Shown: positions 1-13,549, counted from the stretch's first letter. The stretch is 64,000 nt of DNA from Blastocystis sp. Blastoise (GCA_039096225.1 JBBPEB010000014.1:2057501-2121500), one strand, 5' to 3'. Notes: generated from the sequence alone by a model not told the origin. Numbers and translations: made by a program.

Positions 1-351
1 GAGCAAGAGGAGCATCTTCTAAGGAATAGACATGACCAACAATGGGCTTTAAGATATCATTAGAGAGAAGATGGAACACATCTCCAGCCATACGTGCCTT
101 TGTTTCTGGCTATATAAAAATAGACTTAATATTATATAGAATATAGGTTGAAATGCGATGATGATGATAATGATGATGATAATGATGGTGATATATGTAT
201 GTATAAATATATATATATATATATGATACATTTGCATTGAAAAGCATGATTCCATAGATTTGTCCATCAGCCACCATTAAATCGCGGGGATTCATCGTTA
301 CTTCTCCACGATTCCCTATAATAGCCACCTTCCCTCCTTTTCCTAAAATCT

Positions 352-415
<64 letters not shown>

Positions 416-483
416 ACTATGGTATATGGGTATTATAATATACATATGACTAATAGTAATAATAATGACAGGTATAATGATAG

Positions 484-522
<39 letters not shown>

Positions 523-632
523 GAGATCTGATGATAAATTCTTATTCGCCAGCATTTCAAAAATATGTGTTGGTCCAGATTTAGTAATTGTTTTAACTTT
601 ATCCATATATCCTTCTTCATTATGGAATACTA

Positions 633-679
<47 letters not shown>

Positions 680-898
680 TTGATTAGCACCTAATTTTAG
701 TAGTTTGTCAACATTATCTGGATTACCTATATATATATATATATACTTTATTATAATAAAAGTAAGATATATTAATTATGAATATAAAGAATGTAACATG
801 TGTATAATATAGGCTAATAATATACAGAGTATAATCAATAATAGATAATATATAGTATACAATATATATTCAATAGAAATAATAGAAATATAGAGAAT

Positions 899-934
<36 letters not shown>

Positions 935-1068
935 TCGTAGAAGTCACAACTTTACATTTATGATGATAACATATTTGAATAAGAGCTGTACCGACACCGC
1001 CAGTTCCCCCGTGAATAAACACCCATTCTCCAGGCTGAGGATTCAAACGCAAATATGCACTATGAATA

Positions 1069-1145
<77 letters not shown>

Positions 1146-1596
1146 AGTAAGCAGTGAAATAGGAAGTGCCGATAGCAGCTGCCTCTCGCATTGTAATATT
1201 AGAGGGAATGTGATATAATTGATCTTCAGTAAAGAGACCTTCCTCTGCATATGTTCCAGTAACACTACCAACTGAACAAACACGATCTCCAACTTGAAAT
1301 TGTTTAACTCCTTCACCAACTTCTGCCACAATACCTGCACAATCAAGTCCAGGAGTATAAGGACATGGCTTTGAAGCTGAATGCCAACCCTCTCTCATAT
1401 ATGTATCTACAGGATTAACACCTGCAGTAGCAATCTTTAATCGAATCTTTATATAATAGAATGATATAATCAATTTATTGTGATTTCAGCCAAAAAATAT
1501 TAATACTTGACCATTCTTAGGAATAAGTTTTGGTAATTCGCACACCTTCATTACATCAGGACCTCCATATTTTAATACTCTAATGGCCTTATACAT
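1..1596 (-). CDS. NADPH:quinone oxidoreductase (MDR family), 3' end beyond window
   Basis: Zinc-free medium-chain dehydrogenase/reductase of the quinone reductase (zeta-crystallin) type, which passes electrons from NADPH to quinones. The start is MYKAIRVLKYGGPDVMKV at 1596. A short intron follows NGQ, then comes the GroES-like domain with AGVNPVDTYMR and PGLDCAGIVAEVGEGV. The Rossmann region has FIHGGTGGVGTALIQ, the family's AxxGxxG-type NADP loop. Later exons hold NPDNVDKLLKLGANQV-like and KGGKVAIIGNRGE segments. The last visible exon (about 1-110) reads PETKARMAGDVFHLLSND and runs off the left edge. At least six introns interrupt it, nearly all (TA)n tracts with GTATAT...TATATAG ends. No zinc-binding cysteine cluster is seen, which favours quinone reductase over alcohol dehydrogenase. 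Confidence 0.88.
351..411. repeat. (TA)n microsatellite inside an intron
   Basis: An uninterrupted TA run fills most of one intron of the quinone oxidoreductase. Similar runs fill its neighbours at about 488-521, 643-679, 902-932 and 1070-1142. The introns are bounded by GTATAT and TATATAG on the minus strand, so splice signals and microsatellite are the same sequence. Confidence 0.9.
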
Positions 1597-2182
1597 GTTT
1601 ACACAAATAATAAATCAAATAAAATAATATCAAGTAAATATATACGAAGAAAATACAAAAAGATTCATAAAAGTTCTCTGTTTCGCTTTTGCTGTCAATA
1701 CTTTTTCATTATTTAGTTATTTAGTATTTACTTTTTCATTTATGACCCACCAGATTCTTTAACTGACTCTTCTATTAATAATAAATTCAATTCAAATCAT
1801 TTCTTTTTCCATTATGAAAGGAAATGAATAGAAAAAAGATTTTTTTTCTATATGGTATAAAATAAAGCTATTAACCTAAGTCTTAGACTTATGAGGCCAG
1901 AATAGGATGAATGCCAAAAAGTTTTTTCTAATTTTTATTTTAAAATGATGATATGAGATATAAAATCATTGTATGAACAATACAAATAAACGTAATTGTG
2001 GTAAAAGGACTAATTGATTTCCTGAGTGAATCACTTATATTAGAGATGAAGTGAATATAGATGGAAGAGACATACAACTGGCTTCAAAATAGCTTTTTAT
2101 ACTAATTTATCTTTAGTAATTTATGTTTTAAAGAGTAATAAGATTTTTTCTATCAATTTTTTAAATATTCTTTCATCTTGCC
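1597..2182. other. Intergenic region, divergent promoters
   Basis: AT-rich DNA between the minus-strand quinone reductase and the plus-strand RBBP5-like gene. No further coding sequence is seen. It should hold both promoters, but I see no recognisable core element. Confidence 0.6.
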
Positions 2183-4140
2183 ATGGATTTACTTTTATTA
2201 GGTATTTTACCATATAATATATATTATAGTAGTTATTGTTTTTAGAACCCTCTGATTTTTTATATCCAAATACAAAAATAACTGAATTGAAATTAGTTGG
2301 AAAGACTTTTATGACAACATGTGATTACAGTTATGATGGAGAATACCTAGCGACTGGAACTTCTTCAGGAAATATAGTTATTTGGGATTTATTATCTTAT
2401 AATAAGTTATGCAGTTATTTTGATGATCCAGCTTCCATTGTTTTAACGTCGTATGTAGTCTATATGATATTTGATATTTAATTTATATATATTTATGTTG
2501 AATGGAAATTTATTTTTTTTCATGTAGACATTTCTGTATTTTTCACGTTATTATTTGATTTATTTAGATGGTCCAAGGATAATAAATACTTGATATCAGT
2601 TAATGAGGAGAATACATTGGTATTATGGGATAATATGAGTGGCAAGAAAATACAATGTATTCGATTACCTGCGTTTCCCTATAATATAAACCAGATTGAA
2701 AGTGATGAGTAAGTATAGTTATATATTTGAAATAATAAATATAAATTCATGAATTTAATTGTTTCTTTAGACTCCTGTTTGGAATATTCTATAAAAGTCA
2801 TCATTCAGATATTTATACAATAAGAACAAATTCATTGCGCACTGTACAAACATCAAAGTCATCTGAAGTATTTATATATTATATACTATTATATTATATA
2901 TTATTATATTATTATATTATATTATATATTATTATATTATATACTATTCTATTAATAATATTCCTGTTAATACTATTTCTTCATGTATTTATAGAAACAA
3001 AAAACATTTGGAGGTTGTTATTTTCCCTCTTTGTCGACTCTGTCCTCCAATAGGAATGATTCCTTATCAGGAATGGAACATGCGCATTCTGGATATATAC
3101 TAGAGCTCTGTATGAATAATATGGATTGTATTGATGTAGATACATGTGAAGTGATATCATCTGTAAAGCTTTCATACTCTGACATACAATACGTCACTTC
3201 TTCGTCTATTCACAGTCTGTTCATTTATCACCGTACAGGGGGAGCTACACTGTATGAAGTATCATTCAATCCATTCAAACTCTCATTTCAAGAAGATTAT
3301 AAAGATACTGTATATATATAAACTTATGTTTATCTGATTCATCTTTTCTAAACGTTAAATATATATATTCATAATATATATAATGAAATTATTGACATAT
3401 ATATCTTTTATATAATATAGTATATTATCTATACATATTAAATTCTTATTCTTTTTCTTCATGAATATCTATCTCTAGTTGTCTCGTGAACCATTTTATA
3501 ATATCCAATTGTGCTTTAATGATCAATACATACTTGCCTGTATTTATATAATCTATAATCTATAATCTATAATCTATAATCTATAATCTATAATCTATAA
3601 TCTATAATCTATAATCTATAAAATTAAGTATAATTATATAATATTCTAGGCACTTCAAAAGAGATTCATATTTCTGAATTTGGAGGGCAATATATTACAT
3701 CTATTTCTATATTATCAAAATCTATATCTGTATCAATTATAAATCTTTCTCTATTTATATTATAATCTATACTATCTTGAATAATTAATTATTATTATAT
3801 TATTATAAAGTGTCATCCAACTCGTTCATTTCTCAGTATATTGACCTCAAAAGGGACGTTATGTATATATGCACGTGTTCAGCAATATGAGAGAGGGTAT
3901 ATTCCGACGTTATTCCCAATTATCGATGAGAATTATGAATATGAAGAACACGAAAATGAATTTGATAGTGACTTTCCTGATACTCAGAAAGATAATCAAA
4001 TATATATATTTAAAGAAGATGATATTGATATATCAAAACAAGTGTTAACGTGTTCTCCATCTTCTTCTCTTCCTTCCTCTATAACAATGGATGCCAATAG
4101 GTTTATATATTCTATATTAACATCAACACATGACTCTTAA
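2183..4140 (+). CDS. RBBP5: WD40 protein, RBBP5/Swd1-like COMPASS subunit
   Basis: Likely subunit of the COMPASS/MLL histone H3-K4 methyltransferase complex. The first exon encodes MDLLLL at 2183, followed by a 44-base intron, then EPSDFLYPNTK. WD repeats follow: CDYSYDGEYLATGTSSGNIV-IWD, then WSKDNKYLISVNEENTLVLW-D. The C-terminal exon (3811-4140) has CHPTRSFLSILTSKGTLCIY followed by DENYEYEEHENEFDSDF, which matches the RBBP5 signature just after the propeller (DENVEYEERESEFD in the animal protein, from memory of the family). At least six introns are present, one of them carrying a heptamer repeat. The protein is shorter than animal RBBP5 because the long Lys-rich tail is missing. The exon near 3650-3750 has an uncertain 3' border. 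Confidence 0.82.
3549..3620. repeat. TATAATC heptamer tandem repeat (about 10 copies)
   Basis: Perfect head-to-tail copies of TATAATC lie in an intron of the RBBP5-like gene, directly after the GTATTTAT donor. Confidence 0.95.
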
Positions 4141-5964
4141 AGGGGAACATTATTCATTTATACTAAAAACATATATATCAGATGTAGTTATTATGGGGTT
4201 ATTTTATTTATATGAATATTATTGAGTTTTGTTTATTTAGAATAATAGAATACAAGTTTTATGGATACATCTATATGTTATCTATATTTAAAAATAGACT
4301 AAAATAATATTGAATAGAAATCAATAACATATTTGAATTTTTATATTTTTTTTTGATTATGAATATATACATTTTATAAGAAATCCTACGAAATAAAAGA
4401 AATCATTCTAAAATGAAATATATATAAGTATATATTCATATAGAATAACAGCGTCATTTGTATATTTATATAAATAGCATGGACAATGTAACAAATTTTT
4501 TTCATTTAATGACATAAATCTATATAGAAACTATAATAGATAGAGAATCCATAATCAGAAGTATTCCATTATATTCATATATATACATCAATCTAATAAA
4601 TATCATCATATTCTTCATTTTATAAGATATTCATTTGATAAACTAGATCATTAGTAATATTCATAATGAGATTATCATATTTCTTTAAATTAAGTATATA
4701 CTTGTATAATGGATTTGCTTATATAACTATTTATTATATTATTTCTTAAAATAAATAAATAAATATTATATTTTTAGATATACATCGTGTTTCAAAGACA
4801 GTCTTTCGTTATTGAAAATATATATGAAATTATCTAAATAATTAATAAAGAAAACTTCATACTCAATAAAATATTCAAAATATCCTACAATTTATTCTTT
4901 CTTATTTATACATACATGCTTTATACTTCATTAGAAAACATTTATTGATCTATAATATTGGTGTTTGAAATGAATATATTCCAAATGCTTTTATTTGTTT
5001 GATTATAATCATACAAAGTTGTAGTGATATATTGCAAACATTTTTCAATACCATTCTACATTAAGATAAAGAATTAAAACTATGTGATGTCAAAACTTCA
5101 TTGAATAGCAAGCATTAAACATGTGAACAGCTAATTATACCGAAAAGAATTCATAACAAAGTTAAAAAATACATTTACAGTCATTAAAGTTTTGATAATT
5201 CAATATATCGATCAATTTAAAAGAAACTAAATAATTATAATAATAATTAAAGTTCATTTTAAGAAATTTGTAGAAAAAATAAGGGTTGTTTATACTATAT
5301 ATCAGCATGAATCAATTCCATCACACCAGTTTATCTATTAAGCAAAACTAAGAACACTAATTCTAAATGAAATCACTTTTGATGCTATTTTTAGGAACTA
5401 AATAGTAAAAAAAATATCATTTGAGTATTCTAAGCTAGTAGATTCAACATATACAAATAGAATATCAAGATATAATGAATAAGAACACTTGATTCATTTT
5501 GTTTTCAAGAAATTATGAATAAAAAAATAACCGCGAAAAAGTCGTCATGATTAGCATAAAAATATATATAATCGATAAACTTGAAAGATCACAATAATGA
5601 TATAAATTCCCTCGTTAGAGTAAATGATTATGCAAATTAGGGAAACCCATATAATTATACAGAATGAAATTGATGCGATTCTGTATAAAAAAATCTAGAG
5701 GAGAAAGGTTTCTCTCTTTTTGAAGAGAGGTTTCTCAATACAAATTTCTTAATTAAAATTAACAATTTTGGTTCTCTTTTTGAAGATGAGATCTTCCAAT
5801 CATCTTAGAAATATCTCTTTTTTTTCATTATTCTATTGGTCTATTCTGGAGAAGATGCAAAGGAACCGCTATATGCTTTTTCTATGCTTCTTCAACATCT
5901 AATCTTTTTCAACTTGGTGAAATACCGATATTACTTTTTTTAATTGTCTATAAGTCAATAAAAA
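4141..5964. other. Intergenic region, 1.8 kb
   Basis: No supportable gene. The last 300 bases before the carboxylase are less A+T-pure. They contain the word TCTCTTTTTGAAGA twice (5713-5726 and 5773-5786) and a small TCTCT/AGAGA hairpin, possible promoter elements of that strongly codon-biased gene. Confidence 0.5.
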
Positions 5965-7688
5965 ATGCTCTCCAAGGCTTCTTTACTTCTTAAAGCTTCC
6001 AGAACCAGCGTTGTATGTATATTGTAAAAGTTATCACACTATTCAAGTTGTTTTAACTATAATTGCACATTTACATTTTTTTTTGTTATTATGATATTCA
6101 TATAGTTTATTCTCTATATTACATAACATTTCATGTATAGGCTCGTTCCTTCGCTAGCACTGTCGATCTCAAAAAACCTTTTGTTGATAGACTTGCTGAA
6201 ACTAGACAACAAGCCGTTCTCGGTGGTGGTCAAAAGAGAATTGATTCTCAACATGCCCGTGGCAAACTTACTGCTCGTGAACGTCTTGACCTTCTTCTTG
6301 ATCAAGGTTCTTTCCGTGAATATGATCAATTAAAGGCTCATCGTTGTACTAATTTTGGTATGGAAAAACAACATTATCCTGGTGATGGTGTTGTTACTGG
6401 TCAAGGTACTATTAATGGTCGTCTTGTCTTTGTTTATGCTCAAGATTTCACTGTTCTTGGTGGTTCTCTTTCTCTTACTCATGCTGAAAAGATCTGTAAG
6501 ATTATGGATAAAGCTATGGATGTCGGTGCTCCCGTTATTGGTCTTAATGACTCCGGCGGTGCTCGTATTCAAGAAGGTTGTGATTCTCTTGCTGGATACT
6601 CTGAAATCTTCAAGAGAAATACTTTAGCTTCTGGTGTTATTCCTCAACTTTCTCTTATTATGGGACCTTGTGCTGGTGGTGCTGTCTATTCTCCTGCTAT
6701 TACTGATTTCATCTTCATGGTCCGTGATACTTCTTATATGTTTATTACTGGTCCTGATGTAGTTAAGACTGTTACTCGTGAAGAAGTTACTCAAGAAGAA
6801 CTTGGTGGTGCTAAAGTACATACTACTAAGTCTGGTGTTGCTCAAGGTGCTTATGATAATGATGTTCAAATGCTTCATGCTATTCGTCAACTTTATGATT
6901 ATATTCCTCTTAATAATAAGGATGGTGTTCCTTCTCGTGTTTGTACTGATCCTCGTACTCGTGCTGATGTTGCTCTTGAACAAATTGTTCCTTCTGATGC
7001 CAAGCTTTCTTATGATATGAAGAAAGTTATTAATATGATCGTTGATGATTATGAATTCTTTGAAACTTCTCCTGATTTCGCTAAGAATATTATTGTTGGT
7101 TTTGCTCGTATGGAAGGTAGTACTGTTGGTGTCGTTGCTAATCAACCTTTAGAAAAAGCTGGTTGTTTAGATATTGATGCTTCCGTTAAGGCTGCTCGTT
7201 TCGTTAGATTCTGTGATGCTTTCAATATTCCTCTTGTTACTTTAGTTGATGTTCCTGGATTCTTACCTGGTGTTAATCAAGAACATAGAGGTATTATCAG
7301 AGAAGGTGCTAAACTTATTTATGCTTATGCTGAAGCTACTGTTCCTAAGGTTACTGTTATTACTCGTAAGAGTTATGGTGGTGCTTATTGTGTCATGAGT
7401 TCTAAACATCTTCGTGGTGATTCTAATTATTCTTGGGCTAATGGTGAAATTGCTGTCATGGGTGCTGAAGGTGCTGTTAAGATTATCTTCCGTGGTAAAG
7501 ATATTGAAAAGAATGTTGCTGAATATTCTTATAACTTTGCTAATCCTCTTATGGCTGCTCAACGTGGTTTCATTGATGATATTATTGATCCCGTTCAAAC
7601 TCGTCAAAGACTCTGTGAAGATTTAGAAATTCTTCGTACTAAGAAGATGACTAATCCTTGGAGAAAACATGGTAATATTCCTCTTTAA
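5965..7688 (+). CDS. PCCB: Propionyl-CoA carboxylase beta chain-type carboxyltransferase
   Basis: Carboxyltransferase subunit moving CO2 from biotin to an acyl-CoA, most likely propionyl-CoA to methylmalonyl-CoA in the mitochondrial matrix. Exon 1 (5965-6012) encodes [17 protein letters not shown] 128-base intron ends at 6140, and exon 2 continues [20 protein letters not shown]. The Arg/Ser-rich, acid-free start is a typical mitochondrial or hydrogenosomal presequence. Landmarks are [42 protein letters not shown] (N-terminal oxyanion region), [12 protein letters not shown], and the C-terminal [25 protein letters not shown] and [15 protein letters not shown]. At 531 aa it is normal for PCCB. 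Codons are strongly biased (GGT, GCT, CTT, AAG) with one intron only, suggesting high expression. Methylcrotonyl-CoA carboxylase beta is less likely. The biotin-carrying alpha subunit is not in the window. Confidence 0.92.
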
Positions 7689-8039
7689 ACCATATTCTTA
7701 TTGTGTATAACGTAATTCTATTTTCTTTTTTACATTTTAAAGGCAAAAAAAACATTCTCTTATTTTTCTGTTTAGCACAATTTTTTCTTGAATCAATTAT
7801 TTAGATTCTTTCTTTTACGCTCATATATATTTGTATACCATTATTTATTTATTTTTTAATTGCTTTATTATATAACATATATCCTTTTGATAAATTTGCA
7901 TATACTGCTTTTGTGGTTTGCTACTATTTTGTTTTGTTTTTTAAATTTTTATTAATTTATTGAATACAATAAAAAAGAAATTTAACATGCGCATATATAA
8001 ACAAAACTATTTTAAATAACAAAACTGATGATATAATTA
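7689..8039. other. Convergent 3' intergenic region
   Basis: About 350 bases of T-rich DNA between the converging carboxylase and Asn-rich genes. It holds the two 3' UTRs, including AATAAA-like signals, and nothing else that I can see. Confidence 0.5.
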
Positions 8040-8783
8040 TCAGTGAATTTGTTTTTCTATTGTGTCTAATATTCTGATCATCTCCTGCTTTGACTATATA
8101 TATATATATATTTATAGATATATATAGTTAATATAATATATACGGCCTCATTCACAAGTTTTGAGCATTTGAACAATAAATTGGAACATTGACTTGTATC
8201 ATAACGATTCATTTGCTGTGGTTTTGCTGTAGTTTGTTTATTTGTATTTATAGTGCTATTGATATTAGCAGTAGTATTATTTGTGTTAATATCATTATTT
8301 GGTTTTTTGAGACCAGTACCAACGGTAGTATTCAATGGATTTATATTATTAGGATTATTAACAGTATTTGAAATGTTATTATTGGTAAGTATCTTATTCT
8401 GAGAAATCAGCTTCGGATCTTGTTTTCCCATGGAAATTTGCATATTGGAATAATTATTATTAAGCACTCGAGGGTTCTGAAGAGACGCTGCTTGCTATAT
8501 ATATATATAGTTTTATATATATTTTTGTTATTAATTCATATTTAGTATAATATATATATATGATATAATATATATGTATATTAATATATATACCAAAGTG
8601 GCCATAAGATTTCGATTATTTGATTGTGGGTTATTGATCTGATAGTTGATTGGCTGATTCTTAATATTCGAGTTTTGATTGGTCATGGGGAATGCCATTT
8701 GTTGTCTGTACACTTGATTGGGATATGATTGTAGAGGGTATTTAGATACACCTTGAGAATTTGGATAATCTATAGAATATATA

Positions 8784-8849
<66 letters not shown>

Positions 8850-11784
8850 TAATAATAAACATAAACATAATAATAATAATAATAAATATATATACTGGAT
8901 GTATTTAGAGAAGCCGACGGATATACAGTCCCGCCTTTGATGTTGATGCCAGTTCTCGGCACGCTACTTACTAATGGCAAAGTGGATGCATTCCCGCGGT
9001 TATTCATCATGGATGGATTTGTTTTATTTGTAGTATTCATAACCATAGGATTATTATTAACGAGTGTATTTGTGTTATATATATTTAAAGTATTTCCATT
9101 TGTGTTTTGACTGTTGAAAGTGGTCCCTCCTGAAGAGCCTGAGCGTACAGATGAAGCAGATACATATGTAGAATTATTGATAGTATTAGCTGTATTATTA
9201 TTATTTATAGTATTTGATGTATTATCATAAGAATTCCCCGTGGGAATAGAGGACATAATATTCGTTGAGACATCATTAGTATATTTCATTCTCTTCGACG
9301 TATAATCATTAGTATTATTATAGAAAGTACGTGTTTGAGACATATTACGAGGATTATTATTATTTGAAAGATAAACTTGTGGTTGATTTGAATTAACTTG
9401 AATTGATTGGATAGAAGACATTTGATTGGACGCGTCATTCTTCAACATATTTGTTACACGAGGTTGCATCATTTCTATATAATAATTGAGTTAATAAAAA
9501 ATATTAGAATAAGTATAATAATAATAAGTAGAATAAATATAATAAGTAGAATAATAAGTAGAATAATAAGTAGAATAAACATAATAAGTAGAATAAACAT
9601 AATAAGTAGAATAATAAGTAGAATAAATAAATTGATAAGTAGAATAAATATAATAAGTAGAATAAATAAAGTGATAAGTAGAATAATACTATTTTGTAAT
9701 GAATTTGTATTTTGAGGATAATAATACTTCGGATTGGTAGTAGTGTTTTTCGATGCGTTCTGCATACTTCGGAGAAGACTCTATATAATAATCATAGTAA
9801 ATATAATAATAACAATAATATATATATTATATATATATACATTATTATCAATACTATTAATATTATTAATATTATTAACAGTTTGATTACTCATATTATT
9901 ATTTAAATTCATATTATTATTCATATTCATATTATTATTTAAATTCATATTATTATTTATATTCATATTATTATTTATATTCATGTTATTATTCATATTC
10001 ATATTATTATTCATATTCATATTATTATTTAAATTATTTGTTGACATTACATTTGTTTTTATTAGATTTGAGTGTTGCATATTTCTTGATATATTTTGTG
10101 TTTTCATTGCATCTGTATTTATTCCTTGTATTTGACCTAAGTTATTTTGTTGTATAAGTTGAGATGTGGTAGACATACCAGACTTATTAGTAGTAAGAGG
10201 AATAGTATGTAGAGAATTAGTTCCTGCATTATTGAATGAAGAGATAGTATTTGGAGACGTTTGTTGTATAGATAGAGTATTCATATTTGTATTTATACTA
10301 CCGTTAATAGAAGATACATTTAAAGAATTATTTCGAGTAGTGTTGATTGTATGATTTATTGGAGTATTTACAGGAGTATTTAGTGGAGTATTTATATTTG
10401 AATTATTAAGATTTAGTGGAGTATTCATATTTGAATTATTAAGATTCATTGGAGTATTCATATTTGAATTATTAAGATTCATTGGAGTATTCATATTTGA
10501 ATTATTAAGATTTAGTGGAGTATTCATATTTGTATTATTAAGATTCATTGGAGTATTCATATTTGTATTATTGAGTACTCCTTGGGGATTTCGTTGAATG
10601 GCTATATTCTGAGAAGTTGACACAGGATAAGAATTCTGTATATTTCTATTTATAGGCGCATTTATATTCATATTATTATTAGTATTAGAACCAGTTCCAA
10701 ATGCCATAGGAGAAGAGAGAATAGAAGAAGAATTCATTGAAGAACTACCACTCGGTAATTGAGAATTATTCATATTCATATTCATATTCATAGTATTATT
10801 ATTCATATTATTATTTATATTCATATTATTATTCATATTCATATTATTATTCATATTCATATTCATATTCATATTCATATTTATACCATTCATATTCATA
10901 TTCATATTATTATTATTCATACTATTATTATTATTCATATTCATATTATTATTATTATTATTATTATTCATTCCATTTATGTTATTATTTATATAGTCAT
11001 TCGAATTAGGAATATGACTTACTTTCCCACGATTATTCATATTATTTAATGTAGACATAACTGGCATTGAATTTGGAATCATATTATTTGTAACATTATT
11101 ACTATTATTAACCATATTTATGTTGTTATTATTAATTGATGAATTTTGAGAATATACTTGTTGAGACATATTTTGCATATTGGATTCAGAATAACCTTGA
11201 TTACGATATCCATTTTGATTAGTATTCATTCCAGAATTATTATTATTCACGTCTTTCATACCCATCATCGACGACATTACTGAATTTGATCCATAATTCT
11301 GAGCATTTCTTAAATCTGTAGGTTGAGTATTCATTCGAGAAGAAATCATATTATCTTGATAATTCATTTGATTCTGATTCTGACCTTGATTCTGTGATCC
11401 AGACTGCATTGAATATTGAGATTGACTCATATTTTGATTATAACCATTTTGATAATTCTGTACTTGTTTTGAAGACTGTTGTATTTGCTGATTAGGATAT
11501 TGACTTTGTTGTTGTGAACCATAAGATGTATTCACCGATCCCATCTGACGACCATATTGTCCATTTACTGGGTGAACTCCTGATTGATTTGAAGCTATAT
11601 TCACCATATTATTACCTTGCACATTATCTGTATATTATAATTATTAGAAAGAAAAATAATTGATTGGAAAATACTTATATATGATGCTTGATTTCGATTT
11701 ATATTACCCTATATCGATTAATACCAATATTAAAAATCATACCTGATTGTTTGACTGATATCCAGAATTATACATGCTATTCAT
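8040..11784 (-). CDS. Large Asn-rich low-complexity protein of unknown function
   Basis: Begins MNSMYNSGYQSNNQ at 11784. A 34-base middle exon gives GNINRNQASYI, then NNVQGNNMVNIASNQ. Most of the protein is Asn, Met, Ser, Thr and Gln, with no acidic stretch and no recognised domain. It includes NMNMNNN runs and a tandem 11-residue unit NSNMNTPMNLN. The last exons are less biased: DTSQCSNLLFKCSKLVNEA spliced to SKQEMIRILDTIEKQIH and a TGA at 8040-8042. That amphipathic tail could be a helical binding segment. At least seven exons are present, with microsatellite or minisatellite introns. It resembles prion-like Asn/Gln-rich transcription or RNA-granule factors, such as Mediator-type subunits, in composition only, so I give no function. 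The start could lie further upstream. Confidence 0.75.
8791..8848. repeat. (TAA)n microsatellite in an intron
   Basis: A run of about 19 TAA units in an intron of the Asn-rich gene. On the coding strand it is (TTA)n preceding the TATAG acceptor. Confidence 0.9.
9500..9690. repeat. Minisatellite AATAAGTAGAATAA in an intron
   Basis: Irregular tandem copies of a 12-15 base unit (AATAAGTAGAATA with AAC or AAT extensions) fill the intron between two exons of the Asn-rich gene. Confidence 0.85.
10370..10575. repeat. 33-base coding tandem repeat
   Basis: About six copies of a 33-base unit, 11 codons, encode N-S/T-NMNTP-M/L-NLN on the minus strand. Copies differ by M/L and S/T changes, so they arose by unequal crossing or slippage in frame. 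Confidence 0.85.
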
Positions 11785-13279
11785 ATTGGTATTAATGAAG
11801 AAGGTGAATACTTTAAAGAGAATAATTTCTTTTGTTGACAAAAATTATTGTTTTCCATCTTGTATTTCTGTTTTCGAATACTACCCTAATAGTACTTGTT
11901 TTCTATCATTTTGTGTATATTCATGGTTATGTCTGTTACTACAGTGTATTTCTTCAAATAATTACGAAACTATTTTGTTTTGTTTTAGTTGTTTTTCGTT
12001 ATGATAGACTTGATTAAACAGGGATACTATACTATAAAACAGATCTATATGATAAAACAAGTCTAGAAATATTTAAAAACTAAAATAATTTATATGAATT
12101 GATTGCTTTTAAGTCATGAATTAAATTATTGGGTATGAATATCGTTGTCTCTACTAGTATCATTATTTACATAATACAAACAAAAGTATAATTTTGAAAA
12201 AAAACTTAGTTTCAGCTACTTATGTGCATTTAGTTATAAAAATATTGAATATTGGTGAGTCTTATTGGCAATAGAGAATGCATTGTGTATGCTATATATA
12301 TATTATATAATATAATTAGAATGAATAAAAAAAAGAATCAATGATATGTAGACTTATTCTGAATAATATTTTGTTGATATAAGTGAATCGTGCATTGAAT
12401 AATATGACTGGAATCAATCAAAGGTAAATATAATGTTGTTAATAAAAACAATGAATATAGTTATAAATACATGTAAAAATAATGATAAAATGAAAAGTAA
12501 GATAAATCGTTATATAAAATAGAAACTCAGTTCAAATGATTTATATAATATAATAATAAAAATACAAAACAAGGTATAATGAATACAATAGACTTACGAT
12601 AAAATGGAAGAACTAGAAGATAAAGGAAAAGAATCAGAAGTAGATATATATAAGTTCATTCTATAAGAATATTTTTACAAATATATATATATTAGAAAAA
12701 TATTTAAAAATATAATAAAAATTGATAATATAAATAAATATATAATTATTATAGTATATTTAGGGTAAAAAAATGTTTAAAAAAATGTATAGTTATGTAA
12801 GAGTAATATATATATAAGAAAAGACGGATAATTGCAAATGACACAAATTCAATAAATAGAGAAAAATAGTTTAAAGATAAATAGGAATATATATATGTAA
12901 ATATAATAATGAGAATATGAAAAACAAAGTTATATTAAAAAATAAAAAAATAAATTATAAATATTTACATAATAGAAATGTAAAATAATAATAAATAAAT
13001 AAATATATATATATATGTATATTATATATTCATACAATTATAAATATAGGATTAATAATAAGAAGAATAGTTGTAGATAATTATGTAGATTATTTATGAA
13101 TATATATTGTTATATATGAATATATATATATAGAAACAGAGATTATATAGAAATATATATATATATTTATTGTCAGAAAAAAAAAAAGAAATATTAATGT
13201 ATATATATGTATATACATTAATATTCTACAAGCATAAATAAAATTTACAGAAAAAAAAAAATAAAGTAAAAGGTTAAAA

Positions 13280-13377
<98 letters not shown>

Positions 13378-13549
13378 ATTAATGAAAATTAATATTAAAA
13401 AAAAAAAAATAGAAATTATATTCAATGAAATAACATATATATATATGAAACGAGTATAAATAGTATATAAAAGTTGTTATATAGAAATAATAAAAATAAG
13501 TAGATAGAATAGAACAGAAGGTAAAGTGTATATATATATATAATCTTTA
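11785..13549. other. Intergenic region with long (TA)n tract
   Basis: About 1.8 kb without a supportable gene. A pure TA run of roughly 45 units covers 13281-13373. The 11785-12000 part has an open reading frame on the plus strand, but its content looks like UTR. Confidence 0.6.

Noticed and set aside
1060-1157. Tyr-Ile repeat peptides throughout the window
   Set aside because: They are (TA)n introns read in frame, with splice donors and acceptors at their ends.
6624-7145. Long reverse-strand frames opposite the carboxylase
   Set aside because: They mirror the strongly biased codons of the real gene and have Asn/Ser-rich, featureless translations.
9475-9765. Frame of Ile/Leu repeats (96 aa) in the Asn-rich gene
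   Set aside because: It is the translation of an intronic minisatellite and no exon continues it.
13090-13425. 111-aa minus-strand frame rich in Tyr/Ile/Phe
   Set aside because: It spans a pure TA tract and poly-A runs and has no domain or splice continuity.
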